Notes: a model not told the origin generated them from the sequence alone. A stretch of 64,000 nt of DNA from JASLDZ01 sp965199975 (GCA_965199975.1 OZ241340.1:186001-250000), one strand, 5' to 3'; shown: positions 11,014 through 19,870, counted from the first letter of the stretch. Program-made: numbers and translations.

Positions 11014-11892
11014 TCAGCGCCTGGGCTTCTTGGGGGTCGAGGTGGTGGTCGTCGATGTGGTCTCGCCCGTGGTCGTCGCCGACTGCGCCGACGAAGACGC
11101 CGCGAGCGACGCGGCCGAGGGGGCGGCCGGCGGGACGTAGGTCGGCGACAGCACATTGCCGATCACGAAGATCGTGCCATTCGACGCCTTCACATCCGGC
11201 TGCAGCACCGCGTCGCCGTCGACCATCATCGCGCCGCTCGAGCCGTCGATATGCACCGACTTGCCCGTAGCTACCGTCGCCACATTGATGGCGGTGTGAT
11301 TGAGCACGTCGGCCGAACGGATCGGGGTGTTGACCACATGCAACAGCACCAGCTGCTGCAGCTGGGTCGCGTTGGCCGGCTGCATCAGCGTTGCGAGCTG
11401 GCCGGGCGGCAAGGCGGCGAAGGCCGCATCGGTCGGTGCGAACACCGTAAGCGAGCCGGGCCGCTGCAGCACTGCGGTCAGATTCGTCGCCGTCACCGCC
11501 TTGAGGAGAGTGGTGAATTGACCGCTGGCCTTCAGCACATCCACCAGGCTAGCGCCCGCCGCGGGGGCGATCTGCCGGAAGGGCGCGGACGCGGAGGCCG
11601 GCGCGCCCATTGCGCCCGCCGTCCCCGAGCTCATACCCGTCGTGTTGGCGCCGCTGGTAGCCGGCTGAGCGCCCGAGCTCATCGCGGTGGAGTTGGACAT
11701 CGCTCCGGCAGCCGGCTGCGCGTCAGACGTCATCCCCGTGGTGTTGGATGTGGCGGCCCCAGTGGTGGGCTGCCCCATCGCCGACCCGGTCGCAGTACGC
11801 GTGGTCGATGTGGAGGTCGTGGTCTGCGCGGTCGCGGCTCCGGCCACGAGTGCGCAGGCGGCGGAGGCGAGCAGAAGACGATCGAAACGCAT
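11014..11892 (-). CDS. Secreted fasciclin (FAS1) domain protein with Ser/Thr-rich repeat linker
   Basis: A 292-residue exported protein. The signal peptide is MRFDRLLLASAACALVAGAATAQ. A low-complexity Ser/Thr/Gly/Ala linker (about 24-105) contains related units such as SNTTGMTSDAQPAAGAM, SSGAQPATSGA and NTTGMSSG. One FAS1 domain (about 110-245) shows LVDVLKASGQFTTLLKAV, LTVFAPTDAAFAALP, LLHVVNTPIRSADV and ASNGTIFVIGNVL. A Thr/Ser-rich tail ends in KKPRR. FAS1 domains mediate adhesion or extracellular interactions. The ATG at 11892 is preferred over the TTG one codon upstream because GGAG lies 8 nt before it. A strong terminator follows, so it appears monocistronic. Confidence 0.88.
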   Translation of the reverse strand: MRFDRLLLASAACALVAGAATAQTTTSTSTTRTATGSAMGQPTTGAATSNTTGMTSDAQPAAGAMSNSTAMSSGAQPATSGANTTGMSSGTAGAMGAPASASAPFRQIAPAAGASLVDVLKASGQFTTLLKAVTATNLTAVLQRPGSLTVFAPTDAAFAALPPGQLATLMQPANATQLQQLVLLHVVNTPIRSADVLNHTAINVATVATGKSVHIDGSSGAMMVDGDAVLQPDVKASNGTIFVIGNVLSPTYVPPAAPSAASLAASSSAQSATTTGETTSTTTTSTPKKPRR

Positions 11893-11967
11893 CAAGTAAT
11901 CTCCGGAAATGACGGCGCGCGGAGGAAGTCGCAGCGCTCTGGCGAAGGAAAAGGCCCGCGCGACGGC

Positions 11968-12882
11968 TCAGGTTCCCTCGGCGGGCCACGGACCGCCAAG
12001 CCGAGTGGCGCGCACCCACCACCCGCTGCGTTCGCCCAGCGCCTGCGCCGCAGCGATGGCGTCCGCGGCGGTGCGGCATAGGCCGAAGGCGGTGGCCCCC
12101 GAGCCCGAGAGGCGCGCGAGCGCCACCTCCGGGCGGGCGCGCAGCGCCGCCAGCACCTGCGCCACCTCCGGCGCGACGCCGATGGCGGGGGCCTCCAGGT
12201 CGTTGCGCGCGGCCTGCAGCGCGAGGAGCAGCGGGTCGAGGGCGCCGGTCTGCGGCAGATCGGCGGGCGTGGGGTCGCCGGCGGCTCCCGCCGCGTCGTA
12301 GGCGCGGTAGACCGCGCCGGTGGGACACGCCACGCGCGGATTGACCAGCACGGCGTGCAGAACCGGCAGGGGCGGCGCGGGCGCCAGCGCATCGCCGCGG
12401 CCCAGGCCCAGCACCGGGGACGCCCGCAGGCAGGCCGGGCCGTCGGCGCCCAGCTCGGCGGCCACCGCCTCCAGCTGCGCCTCGCCGGCCTCAGGCGCGA
12501 AGGCGGCGCGGGCGAGGCGCAGGGCGGCGCCGGCGTCGGAGGAGCCGCCTCCGAGGCCGGCGGCGACCGGCAGCGACTTGCCGAGCACGAAGGTCGCGTC
12601 CGGCTCGGCGCGCCCCGCGCGCGCCAGCAGGCGCCGCACGCCGCGCAGCACGAGGTTGTCGCCGGGCGGCTCCGCGGCCAGGGCGCCCGCGAACTCGCCC
12701 TCCATGCGCAGCGACAGACCTGCGCCTTCGGGCCCCGGGGCGAGCCGCAGGGTGTCGCCGACATCGGCGAACACCATCAGGCTCGAGAGCGGATGGTAGC
12801 CGTCCGCGCCCGGCGCACCGACGTGGAGGAAGAGGTTGACCTTGGCGGGGGCGAAAGCCCGCGCCGGCGCGAAGGCGCTCAC
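11968..12882 (-). CDS. ispE: 4-diphosphocytidyl-2-C-methyl-D-erythritol kinase
   Basis: A 304-residue GHMP kinase of the MEP isoprenoid pathway, phosphorylating the 2-hydroxyl of CDP-ME in the cytoplasm. Signatures are FAPAKVNLFLHVGAPGADGYHPL at the N-terminus (substrate-binding Lys14) and the ATP loop PVAAGLGGGSSDAGAALR. The late block LARLSGSGATAFGLC is the third GHMP motif. The start overlaps the stop of the TPR lipoprotein gene by 4 bp (ATGA), so the two are likely co-expressed. Confidence 0.95.
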   Translation of the reverse strand: MSAFAPARAFAPAKVNLFLHVGAPGADGYHPLSSLMVFADVGDTLRLAPGPEGAGLSLRMEGEFAGALAAEPPGDNLVLRGVRRLLARAGRAEPDATFVLGKSLPVAAGLGGGSSDAGAALRLARAAFAPEAGEAQLEAVAAELGADGPACLRASPVLGLGRGDALAPAPPLPVLHAVLVNPRVACPTGAVYRAYDAAGAAGDPTPADLPQTGALDPLLLALQAARNDLEAPAIGVAPEVAQVLAALRARPEVALARLSGSGATAFGLCRTAADAIAAAQALGERSGWWVRATRLGGPWPAEGT

Positions 12883-14624
12883 GCGCGCGTCGCCGTCCCC
12901 TGTGCACGCAGCTTGGCCTCGACCGCGGCGCGCAGCTTGGCGTCGGGGTCAAGCGCCAGCACGCGGCGCCACTGGTAGGCGGCCTCGGCGCGGCGACCCA
13001 CGCGGGCGTAGGCGTCGCCCAGATGGTCGTTGATGTCGGGGTCGGCCGGGGCGAGGCCGACGGCTCGCTCCAGGTCGCGCACCGCGCCCTTCGCGTCCCC
13101 GAGCTTGAGACGCGCCCAGCCGACGGAATCGGCGATGGCGCCGTCCTGCGGGGCCGCCGCCGCGGCCTTCTCCAGCATGGCCAGCGCCTGGGGCAGGCGC
13201 TCGCCCCGGTCGGCCAGGGCGAAGCCCAGGTAGTTGAGCATCTCCGGATCGTCGGGCTGCAGGGCGACGGCGCGCGCCAGGTCGGGCTCGGCCTGCGTCC
13301 ATCGTCCAGCCCGCTCCAGGAGCGAGCCGCGCAGGAAATAGAGCTTGGCCGCGACCGCCCCCTTGGCCTCGGGCGGCAACGCCTTGACCAGCCGGTCGGC
13401 CACCTGCACGGCATCGTCGTTGCGGTCGGCGTCGCGCAGGAGCTCGGCGTAGACCACCTGCACCGCGGTGTCGTCGGGCGCCGCGCGCGCCGCCGCCGAG
13501 GCCAGGGTCAGGGCGCCGGCCTTATCGCCGGTCCCTTGCAAAGCGACCGCCAGGCGCCCCGCGGCGCCGGGATAGTCGGGCTGATCGGGGCGCACCTGGC
13601 GCCAGGCGAAGACCGCGTCCTGCGCGTCGCCGCCCGCGTTGAGCGCATCGCCCAGCGCCACCCAGGCCGGTGCATCGCCCGGATCGAGCCGCAGGGACAG
13701 GCGCAGGTAGATCACCGCGACCTCCGGCTGGCGGCGCCGCGCGAAATCGGCGGCGGGGCCGATGAGCGCCTCACCCGCCGCCTGCAGCAGCGTCGGCTGC
13801 GTAGGCGCCGACCCTCCCGCCGCCGCGCGGGCGCGGGCGGCCGACAGCGCCGGGTCGCCCGGCGCGGCGGAGAGCGCCGCGTCGTACGCCTTCAGCGCCT
13901 CCGCGCGACGGCCCCGGCGCTCCAGGAAGCCGCCGTACGCCAGCGCCATGTCCGCGCCGCCGCGGCTGACCGCCAGGCGGAACGCACGCTCGGCCTCGCC
14001 CATGCGGCCGGTTCGCTCGTAGATGCGGGCGCGGTTGAGGGCGATGGCGCGCTCGGCGTCGAGGTCGCCGGGCTTGGCCGCCGCCGCCGACAGCACCGGC
14101 GCCCGGCCGGAGGCGAGCTGCGCCCATGGCAGGAGCGCCGCGGACGCCGCCGCATGCGCCGCACCGTCCGCGGTGGGCGACAGGGCCACCACCGACGCCC
14201 GCGCGTCCCCGTTGGCGAGATCCGATACGCCGACCGTGAGCCGCCCCAACCCGCCGAAAGAGGCGGCGGCGTCCGGCGTGACGGTGGCCACGACCCCGGG
14301 GGCGAAGCCCGCCGCCTCGTCGATCCGCCCGGCGAGCAGGTTGGCGGTGAAGGCGCGCTCGCGCAGGGCGGCGTTCTGCGGATCGGAGCGGCTGGCCTGG
14401 GCCAGGTATCCGGCCGCCTCCGACCCGGAACCCATGTCCAGCGCCGTCTCTCCCGCGAGGAAGAGGCCATACGTGGAGGCGTCCGAGTCCTCTGTCGTGG
14501 CGCGCAGCGCCGGGGTGACCTCGGGCGCGGAGGGGCCTCCACCGCCCGCGCCGGGGGTCGCGCACCCCGCCAGCGGCAGCACCACCGCAAGGGCGAGGAC
14601 GAGGGGGGCGGCGTGGCGGCGCAT
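12879..14624 (-). CDS. Tetratricopeptide-repeat lipoprotein
   Basis: A 581-residue protein with a lipoprotein signal (MRRHAAPLVLALAVVLPLAGC; lipobox LAGC, Cys21). Many TPR units follow, for example AERAFRLAVSRGGADMALAYG, ALKAYDAALSAAPGDPALS, AVALQPDDPEMLNYLGFALAD and AVGLAPADPDINDHLGDAY. Such proteins act as scaffolds in the cell envelope; the partner is unknown. The start at 14624 was chosen because the signal peptide begins there and AGAGAGG-type sequence lies upstream; in-frame codons further 5' give an unlikely N-terminus. It sits upstream of ispE, as in other alphaproteobacteria. Confidence 0.88.
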   Translation of the reverse strand: MRRHAAPLVLALAVVLPLAGCATPGAGGGGPSAPEVTPALRATTEDSDASTYGLFLAGETALDMGSGSEAAGYLAQASRSDPQNAALRERAFTANLLAGRIDEAAGFAPGVVATVTPDAAASFGGLGRLTVGVSDLANGDARASVVALSPTADGAAHAAASAALLPWAQLASGRAPVLSAAAAKPGDLDAERAIALNRARIYERTGRMGEAERAFRLAVSRGGADMALAYGGFLERRGRRAEALKAYDAALSAAPGDPALSAARARAAAGGSAPTQPTLLQAAGEALIGPAADFARRRQPEVAVIYLRLSLRLDPGDAPAWVALGDALNAGGDAQDAVFAWRQVRPDQPDYPGAAGRLAVALQGTGDKAGALTLASAAARAAPDDTAVQVVYAELLRDADRNDDAVQVADRLVKALPPEAKGAVAAKLYFLRGSLLERAGRWTQAEPDLARAVALQPDDPEMLNYLGFALADRGERLPQALAMLEKAAAAAPQDGAIADSVGWARLKLGDAKGAVRDLERAVGLAPADPDINDHLGDAYARVGRRAEAAYQWRRVLALDPDAKLRAAVEAKLRAQGTATRA

Positions 14625-14683
14625 GTCGGCCGCCTCTCTTCCACCGCCGCCCGGCCCACGCAACCGCCGCGCCGGCCACGCCA

Positions 14684-16405
14684 TCACATGTTCGGGTAGT
14701 TGGGGCCGCCCCCGCCCTCGGGCGTGGTCCACACGATGTTCTGCGACGGATCCTTGATGTCGCAGGTCTTGCAGTGGACGCAGTTCTGCGCGTTGATCAC
14801 GAAGCGCGGATCAGTCTTCGCGGCCTCGTCGGCGTAGACCACCTCGTATACCGCCGCCGGACAATAGAGGCGGGCGGGCTCGCCGTACTTGGGCAGGTTC
14901 ACCTGGATCGGCACGGAAGCGTCGCGCAGCTTTAAATGCGCCGGCTGGTCTTCCGCATGGTTGGTGTTGGACAGGAACACCGAGGAGAGCTTGTCGAAGG
15001 TGACCACCCCGTCGGGCTTGGGGTAGGCGATCTGCTGGTGCTGCGCCGCCGGCTCGGTGGAGGCCGCGTCGGTCTTGCCATGCTTGAGCGTGCCGAACAG
15101 CGAGAAGCCGCCGAACAGCTGGTTCGTCCACATGTCCAGCCCACCCAGCGGCACGCCGAAGATCGTGCCGAAGCGCGACCACAATGGCTTCACGTTGCGC
15201 ACGCCGCGCAACTCCTTCCAGATCGCGCTGCCGCGGTAGGCGGCGTCCAGCGGCAGCACGTCGCCGCCGCGACCGGCCTGCAGCGCCTCGAACGCCGCGT
15301 CGGCGGCCATCACGCCCGAGCGGATGGCGTTGTGGCTGCCCTTGATGCGCGGCACGTTGAGGAAGCCCGCGCTGTCGCCGATCTGCACGCCCCCCGGGAA
15401 CGCCAGCTTGGGCACGCTCTGGAAGCCGCCTTCGCAGATGGCGCGCGCGCCGTATGCAACGCGCTTGGCGCCCTCCAGCACCGGGCGCACCGCCGGGTGG
15501 GTCTTGAACCGCTGGAACTCGTCGAAAGGCGACAGGAACGGGTTCTTGTAGTTGAGGTGCACCACGTAGCCGATCGACACGTAGTTGTCGCCGAAGTGGT
15601 ACATCCACGAGCCGCCACCCGTCTTGTCGTCGAGCGGCCAGCCGAAGGTGTGCTGCACGAGGCCGGGCTGGAACTGCTCGGCGCTCACCTGCCACAGCTC
15701 CTTGATGCCGAGGCCGTACTTCTGCACGTCGCTGTCGGCCGCGAGGCCGAACTCGGCCTGCACGATCTTAGAGAGCGAGCCGCGCACCCCCTCGGCCAGC
15801 ACCACATAGCGCCCGCGCAGCTCCAGCCCTGGCTGGAAATCGGAAGTGGGCTTGCCGTCCTTGCCGATGCCGAACACGCCCGCCACCACGCCGACCACCG
15901 GGCGCACGCCGTCCGCGCCCGGCTCGCCGCGCACGAGTTCGCTGGCGGCCATGCCGGGGTAGATCTCCACGCCCAGCGCCTCGGCCTTCTCGCCCAGCCA
16001 GCGGCACAGGTTGGCGACCGAAGCGATGTAGTTTCCGTGGTTCTTCATGAACTTGGGCATGGGCAGCCACGAGATGTCGATCGCGCTCTTGGGACGCAGG
16101 TAGAGGAAGCGGTCCTTGACGACCGCCGTCTCCAGCGGCGCGCCCTGCGCCTGCCAGTCGGGATAGAGCTCGGCCAGGCCGCAGGGATCGACCACCGCGC
16201 CGGAGAGGATGTGGGCGCCGACTTCGGATCCCTTCTCCAGCACGGCCACGCTGATCTCGGCGCCAGCGGTTTCGGCGCGCTGCTTCAGCCTGATGGCGGT
16301 CGCCAGCCCGGCGGGGCCGGCGCCGACGATCACCACGTCGTAGTCCATGCTCTCGCGCGGCTCGGTCAGCGCCCCGAGCTCTTCCGCGACGATATCTTCG
16401 GCCAT
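14684..16405 (-). CDS. Electron transfer flavoprotein-ubiquinone oxidoreductase
   Basis: A 573-residue ETF-QO passing electrons from acyl-CoA and other dehydrogenases, through ETF, to ubiquinone at the inner membrane. An FAD Rossmann motif (DVVIVGAGPAGLATAIRLKQ) lies near residues 22-42. The ubiquinone/FAD region has AGFLNVPRIKGSHNAIRSG. The C-terminal 4Fe-4S ferredoxin-like domain has RLYCPAAVYEV and NAQNCVHCKTCDIKDP, supplying four cysteines. Length fits the family. It is divergent from the uracil-glycosylase-like gene, with a 141-bp intergenic region in which no clear operator was seen. Confidence 0.96.
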   Translation of the reverse strand: MAEDIVAEELGALTEPRESMDYDVVIVGAGPAGLATAIRLKQRAETAGAEISVAVLEKGSEVGAHILSGAVVDPCGLAELYPDWQAQGAPLETAVVKDRFLYLRPKSAIDISWLPMPKFMKNHGNYIASVANLCRWLGEKAEALGVEIYPGMAASELVRGEPGADGVRPVVGVVAGVFGIGKDGKPTSDFQPGLELRGRYVVLAEGVRGSLSKIVQAEFGLAADSDVQKYGLGIKELWQVSAEQFQPGLVQHTFGWPLDDKTGGGSWMYHFGDNYVSIGYVVHLNYKNPFLSPFDEFQRFKTHPAVRPVLEGAKRVAYGARAICEGGFQSVPKLAFPGGVQIGDSAGFLNVPRIKGSHNAIRSGVMAADAAFEALQAGRGGDVLPLDAAYRGSAIWKELRGVRNVKPLWSRFGTIFGVPLGGLDMWTNQLFGGFSLFGTLKHGKTDAASTEPAAQHQQIAYPKPDGVVTFDKLSSVFLSNTNHAEDQPAHLKLRDASVPIQVNLPKYGEPARLYCPAAVYEVVYADEAAKTDPRFVINAQNCVHCKTCDIKDPSQNIVWTTPEGGGGPNYPNM

Positions 16406-16546
16406 GCCGGCCCGTCTCCCATGTGCGTATGTTATCGCCGCTCATCTTCGGCGGGGTGGGAACGGGGTGCAAGGCTGACGTTGGACGAGACGTGGAGCGG
16501 AGGCCCTTGATCCCGACGCTCGGGACGCCCTAGCTCGCATCCGTCC

Positions 16547-17338
16547 ATGACCCCCGATCCCGATCCCGCCGCGCGACGCGCGCTGCAGAGCCTCATGGGC
16601 TTCTGGGCCGAGGCCGGGGTCGACGCCGCCTACGCCGAGGCGCCGGTCGATAGGCTTGCGCCGCCGCCGCGACGGCCCGATCCGCCTCGGCCCCTCGCGC
16701 CACCGCGGCACCAGGCGGCGCGCCCGATCCCCGCCGACTTGGACGCCGCCCTGTCCGACCTTCGCGCGCACGCAGCCGAGGCGGCCGACCTGCCCGCGCT
16801 GCTGGCGCTCGCCGAGGCGCGCGCCACGTCGGGCGCGCTCCTGCTGCAGTCGGTCGAGGCCCCGCTGGTCGCCTGGATCGTCGCGGCGCCCGACGCCGAC
16901 GACCTCGCGGCTGGGCGCCTGCTCGCGGGCCCTCGCGGACGGCTGTTCGCGCGGATGATGGGCGCGATCGGGCTCGAAGGCCGGGTCGTTGTGGCCGCCG
17001 CCGCGCCCGCCGCGGCGCGCCTGGGGGGTGGACCTGATGTCGCAGCCGCGGCCGCCCACGCGGTGCTGCTGGAACGGGCGCTGCAGCTCGTCGCGCCGCA
17101 GATCGTGGTCGCCGCGGGGGCGGATGCGCTGCGCGCGCTCACCGGCGAAGATGCGCCCATCCTCAAAGCCCACGGGCGGTTGCGCGACTGGACCGGGCCC
17201 CACTTCGGCCTCGCCCTGCCGCTGATGCCCACCTTCTCGCTTGAGACGCTGCTGGCCCAGCCGCCCGCCAAGGCGCGGGCGTGGCGCGACATCCTGACAC
17301 TGCGGGCGCGTGTCGACTCCGTAACACCCGCCCCGTAG
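16547..17338 (+). CDS. Uracil-DNA glycosylase-fold protein lacking cysteines (possibly inactive)
   Basis: A 263-residue Ala/Pro-rich protein. Blocks such as GPRGRLFARMMGAIGLEG, LERALQLVAPQIVVAAGADALRALTG and PLMPTFSLETLLAQPPAKARAWRDI resemble the C-terminal half of family 4/5 uracil-DNA glycosylases, including a His-containing PILKAHGRL region. However, the protein contains no cysteine, so it cannot hold the 4Fe-4S cluster of family 4, and no GEGPG-type catalytic loop is seen at the expected place. Related genes lie beside ETF-QO in Caulobacter-like genomes. It may be a degenerate or repurposed member; the start is an ATG shortly after the divergent region. Confidence 0.6.
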   Translation: MTPDPDPAARRALQSLMGFWAEAGVDAAYAEAPVDRLAPPPRRPDPPRPLAPPRHQAARPIPADLDAALSDLRAHAAEAADLPALLALAEARATSGALLLQSVEAPLVAWIVAAPDADDLAAGRLLAGPRGRLFARMMGAIGLEGRVVVAAAAPAAARLGGGPDVAAAAAHAVLLERALQLVAPQIVVAAGADALRALTGEDAPILKAHGRLRDWTGPHFGLALPLMPTFSLETLLAQPPAKARAWRDILTLRARVDSVTPAP

Positions 17339-17389
17339 CACCCAGGACTTCGGCGGCCCGCGACCCGGGCGTCACCTGCGTAGAGCTCG

Positions 17390-18373
17390 ATGCGTTTCCC
17401 CCGACCCTCCCCGCGCGCCGTCCGCACCGCCCTTTCGGGCCTGGTCGCCGGCGTTGCGGTCGCCCTCTGCGCCTCGACGGGCGCGCTGGCGGCTTCAGGA
17501 GGGTCGGACGCCGCCCAGGACGCCTTCACCCACGGTGACCTCGTCCGCGCGGCGACGCTGGCCGAAGCGGCCCACGACGGCTGGATCGGCGGACTCGCCG
17601 CCTTCAAGCAGAAGCACTTCGGCGACGCCCTGGCCCGCTTCGGCGCCGTGGCCAGCGACCGCTCGCAGAGCGACGCGCGCCGCGCCGCCGCTGGCTACTG
17701 GGCCTCCCGCGCCGCGGAGAAGGCCGGCGACGCCAGCCAGGGCGACGTCTACCTCAAGACCGCCGCGGCCTTCCCCCACACCTTCTACGGCATTATCGCT
17801 GCGCGCCGCATCGCCCTGGCCTCGGGCGTGGAGAGCGCCAAGCAGGCGGCGCTGAGCTTGGCCGCCCTGCCGCGTCCCGAGCTGGCCCCGGCCGGAGGCT
17901 TCACCATAGCCAAGGCGCTGGTCTACGCCATCGTGCTCAAAGAGAGCCGCTTCAACGCCGCCGCCCACGGCGGAAACGCCTGGGGGCTGATGCAGCTGAC
18001 GCCGCAGACCGCCGCCTCCGTCAGCGGCGACCGGCGCTACGCCTCCAACCCGTCGCGCCTGCACGACGCCTCGGCCAACCTCAGCGTCGGCCAGACCTAC
18101 GTGACCAAGCTGCTCGCGCTGGCCAAGGGCGACCTGCTGCGCGGCCTGGCGGCCTACAACGTCGGCCCCGCCGCCCTCAGCCGCGGCCAGGCCGACGCCG
18201 GCGACTCGCTCATGACGCTGGAGAGCCTGCCCGGCGCGGCCACCCGCGACTATGTGCAGAAGGTGATGGCCGCCTACTGGAGCTATCGCCAGGCGTTCGG
18301 CAAGACGACCTCTCCCACGCTCGACGCGGCCGCCACCGGCGGCAAGATCGTGCTCGCCTCCCTGGACGACTGA
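17390..18373 (+). CDS. Exported lytic transglycosylase (SLT domain)
   Basis: A 327-residue protein with a signal peptide (hydrophobic stretch about 13-35 ending GALAAS). A short alpha-helical segment (about 40-150) follows, then an SLT domain at about 175-290. Catalytic Glu185 sits in AIVLKESRFN. The further SLT motifs are GNAWGLMQLTP, ANLSVGQTYVTKLL and LRGLAAYNVGP. It cleaves the MurNAc-GlcNAc bond of peptidoglycan in the periplasm, forming the 1,6-anhydro product. It is shorter than Slt70 because the N-terminal superhelix is reduced. It follows the previous gene by 51 bp on the same strand. Confidence 0.93.
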   Translation: MRFPRPSPRAVRTALSGLVAGVAVALCASTGALAASGGSDAAQDAFTHGDLVRAATLAEAAHDGWIGGLAAFKQKHFGDALARFGAVASDRSQSDARRAAAGYWASRAAEKAGDASQGDVYLKTAAAFPHTFYGIIAARRIALASGVESAKQAALSLAALPRPELAPAGGFTIAKALVYAIVLKESRFNAAAHGGNAWGLMQLTPQTAASVSGDRRYASNPSRLHDASANLSVGQTYVTKLLALAKGDLLRGLAAYNVGPAALSRGQADAGDSLMTLESLPGAATRDYVQKVMAAYWSYRQAFGKTTSPTLDAAATGGKIVLASLDD

Positions 18374-18412
18374 GGCCTCGGGGAGCGCCGCGGCTCGTGA
18401 CAGGCGGCTGAG

Positions 18413-18427
18413 GTTCTTGATATGTTC
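18413..18427 (+). promoter_or_regulatory. Candidate LexA (SOS) box GTTC-N7-GTTC
   Basis: The sequence GTTCTTGATATGTTC is an exact match to the direct-repeat SOS box used by alphaproteobacterial LexA (GTTC-N7-GTTC). It ends 24 bp before the ATG of the radical SAM gene, a position suited to repression. An exact 8-base match with correct spacing in this short intergenic region is unlikely by chance, but LexA binding is inferred. Confidence 0.65.
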
Positions 18428-18451
18428 CCGTTAGGCGATTAGTCTGGCGCG

Positions 18452-19525
18452 ATGCCGCCGGGGATCGCCGCGCGCGGCCGGGGCGCGCGGTCCAACGCCT
18501 CGGGCCGCTACGAAGTCCAGGCCCTGGAGGCGTTCGACGACGGTTGGGGCGAGTTCGGCGACGACGCGGCGCCCAAGCTCTCCACCACGCTAACGGCGGA
18601 GCGGGCGCGCACGATCATCAGCCGCAACACCAGCCCCGACGTGGCCTTCGACCAGGCCATCAACACTTACAGGGGTTGCGAGCACGGCTGCATCTACTGC
18701 TACGCCCGGCCCAACCACGCCTACATGGGCCTGTCGCCGGGGGTCGACTTCGAATCCAAGCTCTTCTTCAAGCCCGACGCCCCGCGCCTCCTGGAACGCG
18801 AGCTCGCCAGACCCGGCTACGTTTGCACGCCCATCCACATCGGCGGCGTCACCGACGTGTACCAGCCGGCGGAGCGCACCCATCGGCTGACGCGCGCCTG
18901 CCTGAAGGTGCTGCAAGCCTGCGGCCACCCGTGCAGCGTCATCACCAAGTCGGCCCTGATCGCGCGCGACGCCGACATCCTGGGCGAGATGGGCGCCCGG
19001 GGCCTCGCCCGCGCCTACGTCTCGATCACCACACTGGACCGGCGGCTCGCCCGCGACATGGAGCCCCGCGCCGCCACGCCCGAGCGGCGGCTGCAGGCGA
19101 TCCGACTGCTGGCGGACGCCGGCGTGCCGGTGGGCGTAGGCTTCGCGCCGGTGATCCCCGGCCTCAACGACCACGAGATGGAGGCTGTGCTGGAGCGCGC
19201 GCGCGACGCCGGCGCCACCGCCGCCAGCTTCATCCTGCTGCGTCTGCCGCGCGAGATCGCCGGCCTGTTCAAGGAATGGCTGGCGCAGGCGCGGCCCGAC
19301 CGCGCCGAGCGGGTGATGTCGCTGATCCGCCAGACGCGGGGCGGGCGCGAGAACGATGCGCGCTTCGTCGACCGTATGAAGGGGTCCGGCCCGGTGGCCG
19401 AGCTGATGCGCAGCCGATTCCGCCTGGCCTGCAAGAAGCTCGGCCTCAACGAAGCGCGGCGCCCGTTGCGCATCGACCTGTTCCGGCCACCGGGCGCGGC
19501 GGGGCAGATGGAGCTGTTCGGCTGA
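18452..19525 (+). CDS. PA0069-family radical SAM protein (SplB-like, COG1533 type)
   Basis: A 357-residue radical SAM enzyme with the cluster motif C76-x3-C80-x2-C83 in YRGCEHGCIYCYARPNHAYMG. The family blocks are FESKLFFKPDAPRLLERELA, IHIGGVTDVYQPAERTHRLTR, SVITKSALIARD and PVGVGFAPVIPGLND. The superfamily includes spore photoproduct lyase, and COG1533 proteins are often called DNA-repair-photolyase-like, but the substrate of the PA0069 group is unknown. The N-terminal RGRGARSNASGRYE block before the barrel is typical of the group. A candidate SOS box lies just upstream, which points to a DNA-damage role. Confidence 0.88.
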   Translation: MPPGIAARGRGARSNASGRYEVQALEAFDDGWGEFGDDAAPKLSTTLTAERARTIISRNTSPDVAFDQAINTYRGCEHGCIYCYARPNHAYMGLSPGVDFESKLFFKPDAPRLLERELARPGYVCTPIHIGGVTDVYQPAERTHRLTRACLKVLQACGHPCSVITKSALIARDADILGEMGARGLARAYVSITTLDRRLARDMEPRAATPERRLQAIRLLADAGVPVGVGFAPVIPGLNDHEMEAVLERARDAGATAASFILLRLPREIAGLFKEWLAQARPDRAERVMSLIRQTRGGRENDARFVDRMKGSGPVAELMRSRFRLACKKLGLNEARRPLRIDLFRPPGAAGQMELFG

Positions 19526-19870
19526 CGCGAAGCTAGAACACCGCCGGGAAAGACGGGGCGATCCCGCCCGTCGCTACGGACGGCATGCAGAGCCTGGGCG
19601 GCGACCAGCGCCCGGCCGGCCACGAACAGGAACACGACGTCGATCACCACGCCGAACGGCCTCGGCCCGGCCGCCTTGCCCAGGGTGTCGACCACGAGCC
19701 GGACGAGCAGCACGACGATAGGCCAGCGCGGCGGCCCTCTTCAGATGCGCCACCCGCGGCCAGCGCATCGCCCAGCACCATCCACCCCGCCGCCCACTGT
19801 CGGAGCGCGCGATGGCGTGGTCACGCACACGGGCCCCGGCCGCCGACGCCGCAGGGTCCGGCGCGGACAC
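19526..19870. other. Gap without an intact gene; hairpin and a possible broken membrane-protein frame
   Basis: No convincing complete gene is visible. Just after the radical SAM stop is a hairpin (GACGGG at 19552-19557 with CCCGTC at 19567-19572) that may terminate that gene. On the minus strand, about 19600-19740 encodes a hydrophobic segment (IVVLLVRLVVDTLGKAAGP, then PFGVVIDVVFLFVAGRALVA) opened only by a GTG at 19713 and cut off upstream by a stop at 19741. A different frame upstream reads RQWAAGWMVLGDALAAGG. Together they could be a small membrane-protein gene split by a frameshift. Confidence 0.35.

Noticed and set aside
13023..14699. Long plus-strand open frame across the TPR lipoprotein gene
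   Set aside because: Shadow of the TPR gene with Arg/Gly-rich composition; the minus-strand product has a lipobox and clear repeats.
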